DNA of 64,000 nt, from NCBI GenBank assembly GCA_019358895.1, contig JAHHIG010000010.1, positions 91,510 through 155,509 of the forward strand, in the 5' to 3' direction. The position numbers were made by a program, and so were the translations under genes. The stretch is from Tildeniella nuda ZEHNDER 1965/U140 (lineage in GTDB: Bacteria > Cyanobacteriota > Cyanobacteriia > Leptolyngbyales > Leptolyngbyaceae). The notes below the pieces were generated by a model that worked only from the letters and a program-made list of their open reading frames with translations, was not told where the DNA came from and searched no databases. Positions 8,718 to 20,579 of this stretch are shown here, piece after piece; positions within the stretch are counted from its first letter, which is position 1; every line of letters begins with the position of its first letter.

Positions 8718-9011
8718 GTGACTATTTACGTTGGTAACCTATCCTTCCAGGCTACTGAAGACGACCTACGAGAAGTATTCGCAGAATACGGCGAAGTCAG
8801 TCGGATTAGCCTTCCTACAGACCGCGAAACAGGCAGAAAGCGCGGGTTTGCCTTCGTCGAGATGAAGGACGAATCGAAAGAAGACCTGGCAATTTCTGAG
8901 CTTGATGGTGCCGAATGGCTTGGACGCGAACTGAAAGTCAACAAAGCGAAGCCGCGCGAAGACAGCCGTGGCTCTGGTGGAGGGAGAAGTCTTTCCAATA
9001 GTCCCTACTAA
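8718..9011 (+). CDS. RbpA-like RNA-binding protein with one RRM
   Basis: A 97-residue protein starting at GTG 8718 (VTIYVGNLSF), with GGAGAG six bases upstream. The frame could be extended to a TTG at 8682, but family members begin right at this IYVGNL strand. The single RRM has RNP2 (IYVGNL, residues 3-8) and RNP1 (KRGFAFVEM, about 42-50). The glycine/serine tail is short, like other cyanobacterial Rbp proteins. These bind RNA, usually accumulate in the cold, and some help target thylakoid-protein mRNAs to membranes. The specific paralogue cannot be assigned from sequence alone. Confidence 0.92.
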   Translation: MTIYVGNLSFQATEDDLREVFAEYGEVSRISLPTDRETGRKRGFAFVEMKDESKEDLAISELDGAEWLGRELKVNKAKPREDSRGSGGGRSLSNSPY

Positions 9012-9399
9012 ATGGGGTAGTGCTCTAGCTCATAGTGACGAGCGTGCGATCGCCTCTAGCGATCGTGCAACGACCCGCTGCTAAGACCCATTTCAAGTCG
9101 GTTTCATTTCGCGCCTAAAAAACAGCCTTCAAGGAGCTAAAACGAGAGCAAAACGCTGCTCATTTTAGTCAAACTGAAGGGCGATCAGCGTTAGGGCTAT
9201 TGGTTGCTGTGTTTGGCACTTCGCTGAGCCAAGTTTTTGGTTGCCTTTAACCAGCTTGCAGAAACTTTGTCACGCACCCGCGATCGCATCAGAACCTTAC
9301 AGTTTGCTGTGTCTGAGCCTGAGTGCCTCAGTGAGGCTCAATGCGTCCCTGACACCGTATCCAGCGAGTTTACCTATCTGAGTGAAGACGACTGCAAGC
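9012..9399. other. Non-coding stretch downstream of the RRM gene
   Basis: 388 bases. Contains an imperfect palindrome near 9137-9168 (CTAAAACGAGAGCA ... TGCTCATTTTAG) that could end rbp transcription, and several HIP1-like sites. No coding frame with recognisable similarity is seen on either strand. Confidence 0.4.
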
Positions 9400-9714
9400 T
9401 TACGGCTTTTGCGGAAACTTGCGTACTCGATAGTCACCCTCCTCAATAATTTTGTAGGTATTCTGCCCCAGTTGTTGAGCAAACAGCTTTTCAGTTGCTT
9501 CCAAATCTTTTGCAGGCACCGCTTTCCAAGCTTCACGGTTCGCCCAATGAATGACAAGCACCACGATGTCTGCACTTTTAGCGTCAAGCCAAACCTGTTT
9601 GCCAAGATAACCAGGATACTTAGATAGAGCGGCTGTCCAAATTTCCTCATCTTTTTGAATAAATTTTTCGCGCAGCGCTGGAGCAACCTGAACTTTTAAC
9701 CACTCGATGACCAT
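9400..9714 (-). CDS. TIGR03792 family protein (small ABM/Dabb-like fold)
   Basis: 104 residues starting at ATG 9714 (MVIEWLKVQV). The longer frame to 9777 adds a non-conserved segment. The sequence fits the uncharacterised cyanobacterial TIGR03792 family throughout: KFIQKDEEIWTAALSKYPG (about residues 16-34), VVLVIHW, and a C-terminal YRVRKFP. The fold is expected to be a small ferredoxin-like dimeric alpha/beta barrel, like antibiotic-biosynthesis monooxygenases, but no catalytic role is established. No clear Shine-Dalgarno. It stands alone between non-coding DNA and a divergent phasin-like gene. Confidence 0.85.
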   Translation of the reverse strand: MVIEWLKVQVAPALREKFIQKDEEIWTAALSKYPGYLGKQVWLDAKSADIVVLVIHWANREAWKAVPAKDLEATEKLFAQQLGQNTYKIIEEGDYRVRKFPQKP

Positions 9715-9916
9715 AGAAGTAAGGTAAGAAGATAAAGAAGGCAAGCGTACTCTAGCGTCGAGCGTCGAGGAATGCAACTATACCGCTGTAAGACATTGCT
9801 GACAGTTATAAATGCAACTGCACAGAAGATACTGCAAATTTGACAGAATAAGGGAGTACTTCAGAGGCGACAACGCCGCGCCGCATCTGTTACAACATAC
9901 CCATAGGAAAACCAGC

Positions 9917-10240
9917 ATGGATAATAATAATTGGCTCTCGCAACTGTTGATGCTTGGCGTTGGCACCACGTCACTCGTTGCGGACAAGGTTAAAGAAGTC
10001 AGCGAACAACTGGTGAGAGACGGTAAGCTTGACCCCGAACAAGCAAAGGATGTCGTTGATGACCTGATGCAGACGCTGAAGTCAGAACAAGGGAACTTTG
10101 AGTCACAGGTACAGCGGCAAATTCGCAATATCATGCAAGATGTTGGTGTTCCCCGCCAGTCGGAAGTGGATGAACTGCGTGGTCGTATCGATCGCCTGGA
10201 GCGGCAGCTCAGAGATTTTGAAAATAAGCTTTGGCGCTAA
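9917..10240 (+). CDS. Phasin-like / granule-associated helical protein
   Basis: 107 residues starting at ATG 9917 (MDNNNWLSQLLMLG) with AGGAAAA just upstream. The 35-residue extension to 9812 is not credible. One short hydrophobic N-terminal segment (about 6-20) is followed by an amphipathic helix and a C-terminal coiled coil (EVDELRGRIDRLERQLRDFE, about 84-103) typical of small phasin-like or PHA-granule-associated proteins. Phasins coat polyhydroxyalkanoate or other hydrophobic inclusions. No PHA synthase is in the window, so the exact role is uncertain. Confidence 0.7.
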   Translation: MDNNNWLSQLLMLGVGTTSLVADKVKEVSEQLVRDGKLDPEQAKDVVDDLMQTLKSEQGNFESQVQRQIRNIMQDVGVPRQSEVDELRGRIDRLERQLRDFENKLWR

Positions 10241-10347
10241 AGCACGGCAGGTTTAGGGGAGGGAGAGTTAGCGATCGAAACCAGTTGGCTCTCTGTGAAA
10301 AGAACAGATACCAAAAACACGTATGCTGCTTCTAGGTTTCTAATTTG

Positions 10348-11247
10348 ATGGTGCTGACCTCTTATACCCAACAACCTATGCAGGCGCGTGCTTTACTGCT
10401 AGTCAATCGTAACGCTCGTCGAGGACAGAATGATCTGTCAGGCGCGATCGCTCAGCTTCGAGAGGCTGGTTTCGACTTGATCGAGCCACCCAACAGCGAC
10501 CCTCAGAGCTTGTCGGAGACGATTCGACGGTACGCAAAGCAGGTCGATCTGGTAATTATTGGTGGCGGTGATGGCACGCTCAATGCCGCGATCGAGGGCT
10601 TGCTCGACACTCAACTACCGTTGGGCATTTTGCCCCTGGGCACAGCAAACGATCTGGCTCGTACCCTCGGCATTTCCACAACGCTGTCAGATGCTTGTGA
10701 AGTCATTAAAAGCGGGCGCTCCGAACGCATCGATTTGGGCTGGGTCAACGGCAAGCATTTCTTTAACGTTGCCAGCTTGGGGTTGAGCGTCAAAATCACT
10801 CAGCAGCTTAGTCGTGAGATTAAACGACGGTGGGGAGTGCTTGCCTATGCGATCGCCGCCTGCCAGGTCTTGCTCAAATCCGTTCCGTTTACCGCTGAAA
10901 TTCACGCCAACGGTGAATCGATACGGGTCAGAACGGTACAGATTGCGATCGGTAATGGGCGTTACTATGGCGGCGGCATGACCGTAGCAGCAGATGCGGC
11001 AATTGACGATCAGCGCCTGGATCTCTACAGCCTTGAAATTAAGCATTGGTGGCAAATGGTCGCACTGTTGCCCAATATGCGCTCTGGTACCCACAGCTCG
11101 TGGTCATTTGTGCGATCGATCGCGAGTCAAGAAATCGAGTTGACCACCCACAGACGCTACTCCATCAACACCGATGGTGAACTGACCACCAGCACTCCGG
11201 CTCGTTTCCGCGTCATTCCTAAAGCGCTTGTGGTACTGGTTCCCTGA
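10348..11247 (+). CDS. Diacylglycerol-kinase-family lipid kinase
   Basis: 299 residues, YegS/BmrU-type. Residues about 10-135 form the DAGK catalytic domain with the nucleotide loop GGGDGTLNAAIEGL (about 72-85) and LPLGTANDLART. The C-terminal beta-sandwich follows, with GNGRYYGGGM. These enzymes phosphorylate diacylglycerol, phosphatidylglycerol or sphingoid-type lipids using ATP. The native substrate cannot be read from sequence. The frame opens with a TTG at 10345 directly before ATG 10348, which is preferred. Lies alone, convergent with the GT39 gene. Confidence 0.9.
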   Translation: MVLTSYTQQPMQARALLLVNRNARRGQNDLSGAIAQLREAGFDLIEPPNSDPQSLSETIRRYAKQVDLVIIGGGDGTLNAAIEGLLDTQLPLGILPLGTANDLARTLGISTTLSDACEVIKSGRSERIDLGWVNGKHFFNVASLGLSVKITQQLSREIKRRWGVLAYAIAACQVLLKSVPFTAEIHANGESIRVRTVQIAIGNGRYYGGGMTVAADAAIDDQRLDLYSLEIKHWWQMVALLPNMRSGTHSSWSFVRSIASQEIELTTHRRYSINTDGELTTSTPARFRVIPKALVVLVP

Positions 11248-11354
11248 CCAACGCATAAGCCACGATGATCTCAACAGAAGGCTTCAGGAAGCTCCGTCGA
11301 GTTGCGATGGCATTTTGCTGACTGCTGATAGCCAACCGCTGATAGCCGATTCGC

Positions 11355-14260
<2,906 letters not shown>

Positions 14261-14264
<4 letters not shown>

Positions 14265-14713
14265 CGTCCAATCTGGCTCGTTAACAGCTTTTTCATCTTG
14301 ACATGGGGAATCCCCGCTTCCCTAAAAACTTCGCCCTCTGGCTCAAACCCTAGCTGCTGATAAAAGTCCCGTACTGCCTCTTGAGCGTGAATGAGAACTT
14401 CTGCAACCTGTGCATTTGTCAAGAACGCCAGCGCTTCTACCATGATACGTTTGCCAATGCCAGAGCCACGTGCCGTTTTGAGCACAGCAACGCGCTCTAC
14501 TTTAGCTGTGCGATCGTTGAGCCTGCGCATTCTGGCTGTACCGACGGGCTGCCCATCCAAATATGCCAGCAGATGATCAGCCGTCTCGTCTTTGCCATCA
14601 AACTCCAGGTCAGCGGCAACGCCTTGCTCGATCTGGAAAACAAGCGATCGAATGTGCTGAATAGCTGGAAAGTCGAGCGAAAAATCTGCAATTTTGATCA
14701 CTAAATTGTCCAT
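14261..14713 (-). CDS. GNAT family N-acetyltransferase
   Basis: 150 residues from ATG 14713 (MDNLVIKIADF). An alternative ATG at 14758 is possible. The acetyl-CoA binding motif A is visible as VERVAVLKTARGSGIGKRIM (about 76-95), followed by HAQEAVRDFYQQLGFEPEGE and a closing IPHVKMKK strand, a layout close to YjcF/ElaA-type GNATs. The substrate is unknown. The stop overlaps the GT39 start by four bases, so the two are translationally coupled. Confidence 0.9.
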
Positions 14714-14939
14714 AATGTCTGCTACTAGCGATCGCCCGTTGCTAAATGTGATCAGCAAGTGTAGAAACCTGTTGAAAACCTATGGCAGAGAGTATAACGG
14801 ATGGTCGATAGTGCCGTCTTCACACAAACCTGCCTTTAATTGACATCAATTCCTGGGAATACTGGCATGAGCACGTCATCACTGCTAAAGAGGGTTGAGT
14901 TTAAGCGTTGCGGCTTTAAGCTTTAAAGTTCGTCAGGGA

Positions 14940-16094
14940 ATGACATCACGCGAGGAGAGAACATTGGTAGAAGAACGTGCTTTTTGGTTTGCCTGGTCAC
15001 AGATAAGTGGCATTGGTCCCATTCTGCTCAGGCGATTGCAGAAGCACTTTGGCTCTTTGGTCACTGCGTGGGATGCCACCGCTTCAGAATTGGTGGAGGT
15101 GGAAGGGTTTGGCACTCAGACGGCAGACGCGATCGTGGCAGAGCGCCAGAAACTTGATCCATCAGTGCTCTTAGAACAGCATGAGCGCGAAAACCCCAAC
15201 TTTTGGACACCCGCCGATGCAGACTATCCTCGCCTGCTGCTGGAAACGCCCGATCCACCAGCGCTACTGTATTATCGGGGCGAGGTCGATCGGCTAGAAA
15301 ATCAGGGTATCACGCCAATGGTGGCGATCGTCGGCACTCGCGATCCCTCTGATTATGGCAGACGCTGGACTCGCCGCTTGACCACAACACTGGCACAGAG
15401 TGGTTTTACGGTCGTTTCGGGGTTGGCAGAAGGCATTGATACTGAAGTGCATCGAAGCTGCATTAGCTTAAATGGTCGTACGCTGGCAGTTCTAGGCACG
15501 GGTGTCGATGTCGTGTATCCCTGGTCAAATCGACATTTACACCAGCAGGTAATCGAGCAGGGGCTACTGCTGAGCGAATATCCCGCTGGAACACAGCCCG
15601 ATCGCACTCATTTCCCTCGCCGTAATCGCATCATTGCGGGACTTAGCCGTGCCACGATCGTCATGGAAGCTCCCATGCGATCGGGTGCCTTGATTACAGC
15701 GCATATTGCCAATGACTACGGGCGCGATGTCTATGTGCTGCCAGGTAGTTTGGATAATCCCAAAGCGATCGGCTGTCTCCATCTGCTCAATCAAGGTGCC
15801 CATGTCATTCTCAGCGAAGCCAACCTGCTCGAAATGCTGGGTAGCCTGCCGCATCTCGTGCCACCCACACCCGCTCAGCAAACCCAACTTCCGCTCAATC
15901 TGGAACCTGAATTAGAGAAAGTCCTGCAAATCCTGACCAACTTTTCTCAGGAAAATAGCGTCGAAGCCCTACCTTTCGATCTCATCGTGCAGCAAACGCA
16001 ACTTCAGGCAGGCTCTGTCTCCAGCGCCCTGCTACAGCTAGAACTGATGGGCTTAATCTCTCAACAGCCCGGAATGCGGTATCAACGACAGTAA
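14940..16094 (+). CDS. dprA: DNA processing protein DprA
   Basis: 384 residues. DprA loads RecA onto incoming single-stranded DNA during natural transformation. An N-terminal SAM/HhH-like region (about 10-70) is followed by the Rossmann core with VAIVGTRDPSDYGRR, VVSGLAEGIDTEVHR and FPRRNRIIAGLS, then a C-terminal winged-helix (DML1-like) domain ending at LISQQPGMRY. Start at ATG 14940, with AGGGA upstream. The frame could extend to a TTG at 14895. Single gene. It implies competence potential, as in many cyanobacteria. Confidence 0.93.
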   Translation: MTSREERTLVEERAFWFAWSQISGIGPILLRRLQKHFGSLVTAWDATASELVEVEGFGTQTADAIVAERQKLDPSVLLEQHERENPNFWTPADADYPRLLLETPDPPALLYYRGEVDRLENQGITPMVAIVGTRDPSDYGRRWTRRLTTTLAQSGFTVVSGLAEGIDTEVHRSCISLNGRTLAVLGTGVDVVYPWSNRHLHQQVIEQGLLLSEYPAGTQPDRTHFPRRNRIIAGLSRATIVMEAPMRSGALITAHIANDYGRDVYVLPGSLDNPKAIGCLHLLNQGAHVILSEANLLEMLGSLPHLVPPTPAQQTQLPLNLEPELEKVLQILTNFSQENSVEALPFDLIVQQTQLQAGSVSSALLQLELMGLISQQPGMRYQRQ

Positions 16095-16217
16095 GTTTGC
16101 ACCATCTTCGCTGAACAATACTTGACGTTTTATTCGCAGTTTGCGAAGATTGCCACATCTCTGTATTCAAGGAAACGACTTTTATGGAAAAAACACTCTC
16201 AAATCGAATAAGGCTTT

Positions 16218-16523
16218 ATGCGAGTAATAACAGAATCCAGGCTAGTGAAGTTCTGGGAGAAGCATTCTGATGCAGAAATCAGCTTGCGTTTATGGCGTAA
16301 GCTTGCACGGTTAGCGCACTGGCAAAACTTCGTTGAACTGCGTCAAGTCTTTTCCTCTGCTGACCAAGTCGGCAAGTTGACTGTTTTTAACATTGGCGGC
16401 AACAAATATCGACTCATTGCTCGTGTCGATTACAACCGTCAAATCATTTATATCCGAAACATTTTTACCCATGCAGAATACGACAGGGGAGACTGGAAAA
16501 GCGATTCATGGCTCAAGGAATAG
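16218..16523 (+). CDS. higB: HigB-type mRNA interferase toxin
   Basis: 101 residues of the HigB_toxin (RelE superfamily) fold: an N-terminal MRVITESRLVKFWEKH helix, LRLWRKLARLAHWQNF, VFNIGGNKYRLIARVDY and the C-terminal IYIRNIFTHAEYDRG strand with conserved H and Y. Such toxins cut mRNA on the ribosome until neutralised by HigA. The antitoxin gene follows with overlap. First of four TA modules in 13 kb. Confidence 0.92.
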   Translation: MRVITESRLVKFWEKHSDAEISLRLWRKLARLAHWQNFVELRQVFSSADQVGKLTVFNIGGNKYRLIARVDYNRQIIYIRNIFTHAEYDRGDWKSDSWLKE

Positions 16524-16542
16524 TAGTTCCTATGGTGAGCTA

Positions 16543-16917
16543 TTGAAGGCATTTCCACCCCGACCAGTTAAATCAGAAGCAGAATTTATTGCAACCCAAC
16601 AGGTGATTGATTCGCTCATCGATCGCGGTGAGCTAACACCCGACGAAGAAGACTATATTGATGTTTTGGGTACGCTCGTCCACGAATACGAAGCGGCGCA
16701 TGTTCGTATAAAAGACATTTATGGTGTAAAACTTTTGAAGGCACTAATTATTGAATCTGAGCTGCGTCAGAAAGATTTAGTGCCAATTTTCAAAACAGAA
16801 TCAATCGTGTCTGAAGTCTTAAACGGACAGCGAAAACTAACGGCTGCTCATATTCAAAAGCTTGCCAATTTTTTCCACATTTCTCCGGCTGCTTTTTTCG
16901 AGTTGAGACAGAAATAA
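16543..16917 (+). CDS. higA: HigA-type antitoxin (start uncertain)
   Basis: Residues from KAFPPRPVKSEAEF to the end match the cyanobacterial HigA/XRE antitoxins: acidic helical N-part (LTPDEEDYIDVLGTLVHEYE) and a C-terminal HTH (LRQKDLVPIFKTESIVSEVL). The start is problematic. The ATG at 16508, overlapping higB and expected by analogy, opens another frame that ends at a TGA near 16544. The best in-frame start after it is TTG 16543, with GGTGAG upstream (124 residues). The frame is also open upstream to 16393, inside higB. A one-base loss near 16528-16531 would explain this. Confidence 0.75.
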   Translation: MKAFPPRPVKSEAEFIATQQVIDSLIDRGELTPDEEDYIDVLGTLVHEYEAAHVRIKDIYGVKLLKALIIESELRQKDLVPIFKTESIVSEVLNGQRKLTAAHIQKLANFFHISPAAFFELRQK

Positions 16918-16975
16918 ATTGACGCGATTTTCTGCTGCCCAGTTGGCTGCTTTCCTGCTACCTAATACTCGACAT

Positions 16976-18664
16976 CTACGCCGATCGCGTGACGACAGAC
17001 GGCGATCGCCAGAGTTGTTCTAAGCGGCTGGCTGGCATCGTTACGTACAGCACATCACCAGCACTAAGGCAAACTTTTAGCAAATCCCAACCGTGAATCG
17101 TCTGACTACGCGTCTCCATGTAGAGCGGTACAAAATCGGCAGCGATCGCAGCGTCTTGCACCTGCTTGCCGCAGAAAGGATGCCCAGTCGTGATCAAGGT
17201 TGCCAGTGCCACCCAGAGACTGTCAGCCGTCATGCCATTACCAAGAATGCGCCCACCTAAAGCAGCCGCAGCAAACGCGGGAGCGACCAGTTCCGCAGGG
17301 CTGAATACTGCGTCAAATTCAAACACCAGTTGCGCCATCCAGGCAAATTCTGGGTCTTGGTAGCGCACGATGACTGAGGTCTTTGGGTTAAGGCTCTTGG
17401 CATTTAGGGAAATTTCTAGATTCGCCGTATCGTTGCTGGTGACGGCTAGCAACGACTGTGCCTGCTCAAAATTCGCGGCTTTTAAGGTCGCAGGCATACT
17501 GGCATCCCCTTGAATGACGGGAATTTTCATCGCCCGTACAGTGCTTAGAAAGCGGCAGTTGGGGTCTTGTTCAATCACCACCACCTCATGCCCACAGCTA
17601 TGCAGGTGGCTGACAATTTGCACACCTACACCACCCAGCCCACAAACGACAAAGTGATGACGATGGGGAATACGGGCAGCGTCCCAAAAGCGATCGAACC
17701 GGGTGCCCAACACAAAATCATTCAGCAGCGCGTAGGAGATGCCAATGATCGCAGCGCCTACTAGCATGGTGATGACGGTGAAGATCTTTAGATCATCGGG
17801 GGCACGTTCTAGCCCAATGTCGTTGCCACCAGCGCCAGTGATAATGCCAACCGAGAAGTAGAGCGCGTCGATCGGGTTGCTATGAAGCATAGACGACGTA
17901 TAGGTAGCCGTGCTAACCAGAATCATGACTAGCAGCAGCAGCGCCCCAACCAGTAGTGCCCGACTGTGTTCTCGCAAATATTTTAGCCCTAGCGCCAGCC
18001 TAGCGATTCTTCGCGTGAGTGACTGCTGAGCAGTGCGCATACTTGGTTTAGTACCAATAATGAGCCGATCGCCTACTTGCAGACGGTAGCCCCGTGTGAT
18101 CGCTGAGACTAAATCCACCTGGCTATCCACGGGCAAGTAGTAGATCAACATGCGATTGCGATCGTCCCACAGGTCGCTCAGCGTCCTCCCCAACCAGGGA
18201 TGGTCGTCTTCAATGTGTTCTTCGTGGATGGGCCAGGTTTGCTTGAAGAGGTGCAATTGCCCGATCGCTGCATTACCCAGCGCTGCAAAGACAAAAATCG
18301 GTGCCGCCAGGGATGCCACACTCATGCTGATGTGATCCGGCAGCGTTGTATCCAGGCGATCGCCCAGACTTGTGTTGAAAAGCCGATTGATAATGCGAAT
18401 GCGAGGATTCAGCACTCGCGCTTGCATCAAAACTGCCAGATTCAAGCCATCGTCACTGTCGGTCAGCACCAGCGTTTGCGCGTCTCGAATACCGGCTTGA
18501 AGCAGGGTTGCGGCAGACTGGGCATCGCCAATGATAATCTGTTCTTTCTCACTAGCAAGCGGGCGGCTGTGAATGCCTACAACATCCGCTCCCTGCTGTC
18601 TGAGCAAGCAGAGAATTTTATACCCAGTCGGACCCAAGCCACAAACGATAATGCGCGGTTTCAT
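16976..18664 (-). CDS. TrkA-N / ion-channel NAD-binding membrane protein
   Basis: 562 residues from ATG 18664 (MKPRIIVCGLGPTGYK). The frame could reach 18712. It holds two RCK/TrkA-N Rossmann domains: one N-terminal (IVCGLGPTGYK, about 4-14) and one in the second half (FVVCGLGGVGVQI, about 335-347). Between them lies a membrane region with transmembrane segments around 240-310 and a pore-loop-like stretch (FSVGIITGAGGNDIG) resembling two-TM potassium channels. Probable role: ligand-gated monovalent-cation channel or regulator. The filter is not a canonical TVGYG, so ion choice is uncertain. Confidence 0.85.
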   Translation of the reverse strand: MKPRIIVCGLGPTGYKILCLLRQQGADVVGIHSRPLASEKEQIIIGDAQSAATLLQAGIRDAQTLVLTDSDDGLNLAVLMQARVLNPRIRIINRLFNTSLGDRLDTTLPDHISMSVASLAAPIFVFAALGNAAIGQLHLFKQTWPIHEEHIEDDHPWLGRTLSDLWDDRNRMLIYYLPVDSQVDLVSAITRGYRLQVGDRLIIGTKPSMRTAQQSLTRRIARLALGLKYLREHSRALLVGALLLLVMILVSTATYTSSMLHSNPIDALYFSVGIITGAGGNDIGLERAPDDLKIFTVITMLVGAAIIGISYALLNDFVLGTRFDRFWDAARIPHRHHFVVCGLGGVGVQIVSHLHSCGHEVVVIEQDPNCRFLSTVRAMKIPVIQGDASMPATLKAANFEQAQSLLAVTSNDTANLEISLNAKSLNPKTSVIVRYQDPEFAWMAQLVFEFDAVFSPAELVAPAFAAAALGGRILGNGMTADSLWVALATLITTGHPFCGKQVQDAAIAADFVPLYMETRSQTIHGWDLLKVCLSAGDVLYVTMPASRLEQLWRSPSVVTRSA

Positions 18665-18769
18665 GCATTGAGAATGCCGATCGGGCATCAAACTGTTGGA
18701 TGAGTCCCTCATTTTCGATCGCAGTTGCCATCAGGACTGTAGCTGAAAACACCGTTACTATGAAGAAGG

Positions 18770-18935
18770 GAGTGGGGAGATGGAGAGGTGAGGGGATAGG
18801 GAGATGAGGGGACAGTAGAAGATGACGTTTTGAGTGTCGAACTTGCCTGCTGACCGCTGCCTCCTGCCCTCAGCCTTCTCCCACCCTCTGCCCTCTGCCC
18901 TCTGCCTTCTCCCACCTTCTCCCACCTTCTGCCAA
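18770..18935. repeat. Purine/pyrimidine-rich short tandem repeats upstream of the DCC gene
   Basis: Two blocks: G/A-rich units (GGGGAGA-like) at about 18770-18816 and, from 18846, CTCTGCC heptamers (three in a row at about 18894-18907) and CCACCTTCT units ending just before the ATG at 18939. They form potentially cruciform-prone complementary strands. They probably belong to the heptanucleotide repeat system seen elsewhere in the window. Confidence 0.65.
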
Positions 18936-18938
18936 ACC

Positions 18939-19352
18939 ATGACCTACTACGTAATCTACGACGGCAACTGCAACCTTTGCACTACGCTGGTTCAGCTTTT
19001 AGAGCGGTTGGACAAGGGCGATCGGTTTCAGTACATTCCGATGCAAGATCAGCCAGCGTTGAGCCAGTTTGACATCACGCCTCAAGCTTGTGAGCAAGGC
19101 ATGATTTTGATCAATGCGGCGGCTCCAGAGCAGCGCTGGCAAGGCAGTGATGCGGCTGAAGAAATTGGTCGATTGCTGCCGTTGGGTGATGTCTTTGTGT
19201 CTGCCTATCGTGCGCTGCCAGGAGTAAAATGGACGGGCGATCGCGCCTACGCGCAAATCCGCGACAACCGCTATACGCTTTTTGGCAAACGCGATCGCAC
19301 CTATCAACCGCTGTATCCTGCTGCCTGTGTGTCCGATCGCTGCCGCTTGTGA
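18939..19352 (+). CDS. DCC family thiol-disulfide oxidoreductase-like protein (DUF393)
   Basis: 137 residues from ATG 18939 (MTYYVIYDGNCNLC). The frame continues upstream through the C/T-rich repeats, which is not meaningful coding. The signature DGNCNLC (residues 8-14, a CxxC in a thioredoxin-like fold) defines the family, with the later FVSAYRALP and a C-terminal CVSDRC pair. DUF393 proteins are predicted thiol-disulfide oxidoreductases of unknown partner. It converges on the ABC ATPase gene. Confidence 0.9.
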   Translation: MTYYVIYDGNCNLCTTLVQLLERLDKGDRFQYIPMQDQPALSQFDITPQACEQGMILINAAAPEQRWQGSDAAEEIGRLLPLGDVFVSAYRALPGVKWTGDRAYAQIRDNRYTLFGKRDRTYQPLYPAACVSDRCRL

Positions 19353-19456
19353 CTCAATCAGATCTGTAATCCTATCAGCAGTGGGCGAATGCGATGAACT
19401 CAAGCGGTTCGGTTGCAACGGCACTCTCTTCAATGCTGGGATGTCCCAGTGCCGAC

Positions 19457-20410
19457 CTAATTTGTCGCGCGATTCAGCAACGGGTTTATGGGCGTAGGAG
19501 TTGCTTGCGTTAGCTTCAAGAACACATCTGTAAGCGTTGCCCGCTCGGTTTCGAGTCGCACGATCGGCAGCGGTTTCAAAATGTCCAGAACAGGGTAGAG
19601 CAAGGTTGGGTCAGGAATGTGAATGGTCGTGCCTTCTACCAGTGCGCCCAGATCAAGCAACCTGGCGACACGATCGTCAGGCAGCGCCGACATTTCCACC
19701 CGATAAACAGCACTCGAAAACTGCTGGAGCAACGCTTGGGTTGACTGCTCAGCCACAATTTTTCCCTGATTGATAATCGCAACGCGATCAGACAGTTCTT
19801 CGGCGATGTCAAGCTGGTGCGTCGTTAGAAGAACGGCTCGCCCTTCGCTGGCAATCTCGCGTACGAGACGCTTTACGGTTTGCGTCGCTTCTACATCTAA
19901 GCCCAGAGTCGGTTCATCTAAGAGGAGTAGCGGCGGCTCGTGGATTAATGCCACCGCGATCGCCACCTTTTGCTGCATTCCGCGCGAGAGTTTCTGTACG
20001 TTGGTTGTAGTCTTATGGCTCAACTCAAAACGATCGAGTAGCACCCGCGATCGCTGCCGTGCCACACGTCGTGATAAACCCCGCAGCACCCCGAAATACT
20101 CCAGATTCTCGGCTGGAGTGAGCCGCCAGTAAAGATTGCGACTGCCTTCTAGAACTGCTCCCACCGATCGCAGCGCCTGCGAATCGTGGTGCGGATCGCG
20201 TCCGGCAATACTAACAGCACCCCGATCGGGCAACACTAATCCTGCAATCATTTTGATGGTGGTCGTCTTGCCAGCACCGTTGGGACCCAAAAACGCGAGT
20301 ACTTGCTGAGCACCAATCTCTAGGGAAACATCCTGAACGGCATGAGTGATTTTGCCCTGAGTCCGGTAGGCTTTATACAAATGTTGAACTTGGAGCAGAA
20401 GCATCACCAT
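19457..20410 (-). CDS. ABC-2-type transporter ATP-binding protein, orphan
   Basis: 317 residues from ATG 20410 (next ATG at 20404). DrrA/CcmA-like layout: Walker A GPNGAGKTTT (about 43-52), signature LSRGMQQK (about 142-149), Walker B LLLDEPTLGLD and the H-loop TTHQ. A C-terminal regulatory extension (about 220-300) is typical of drug or polysaccharide ABC-2 exporters. No permease gene is adjacent, which is unusual. The membrane partner must be encoded elsewhere. Confidence 0.9.
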   Translation of the reverse strand: MVMLLLQVQHLYKAYRTQGKITHAVQDVSLEIGAQQVLAFLGPNGAGKTTTIKMIAGLVLPDRGAVSIAGRDPHHDSQALRSVGAVLEGSRNLYWRLTPAENLEYFGVLRGLSRRVARQRSRVLLDRFELSHKTTTNVQKLSRGMQQKVAIAVALIHEPPLLLLDEPTLGLDVEATQTVKRLVREIASEGRAVLLTTHQLDIAEELSDRVAIINQGKIVAEQSTQALLQQFSSAVYRVEMSALPDDRVARLLDLGALVEGTTIHIPDPTLLYPVLDILKPLPIVRLETERATLTDVFLKLTQATPTPINPLLNRATN

Positions 20411-20579
20411 ACTGATAAACGATCGTGTTACGAAGCGTAACAAATAAGTGAGCCTGATAACCGCGATCGCAAGTGATGCAATTTACGGTTGAGCCTCGCC
20501 GAGTGCTTGTCTTACAGTAGACACACCGCTGCAACCTTTTCCTTTAGAATCAAGCTGAAAGTACCATCATTCCTTCTCA

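Noticed and set aside
18200..18703. Plus-strand frame of 167 codons
   Set aside because: Antisense shadow of the TrkA-N gene, with no recognisable domain.
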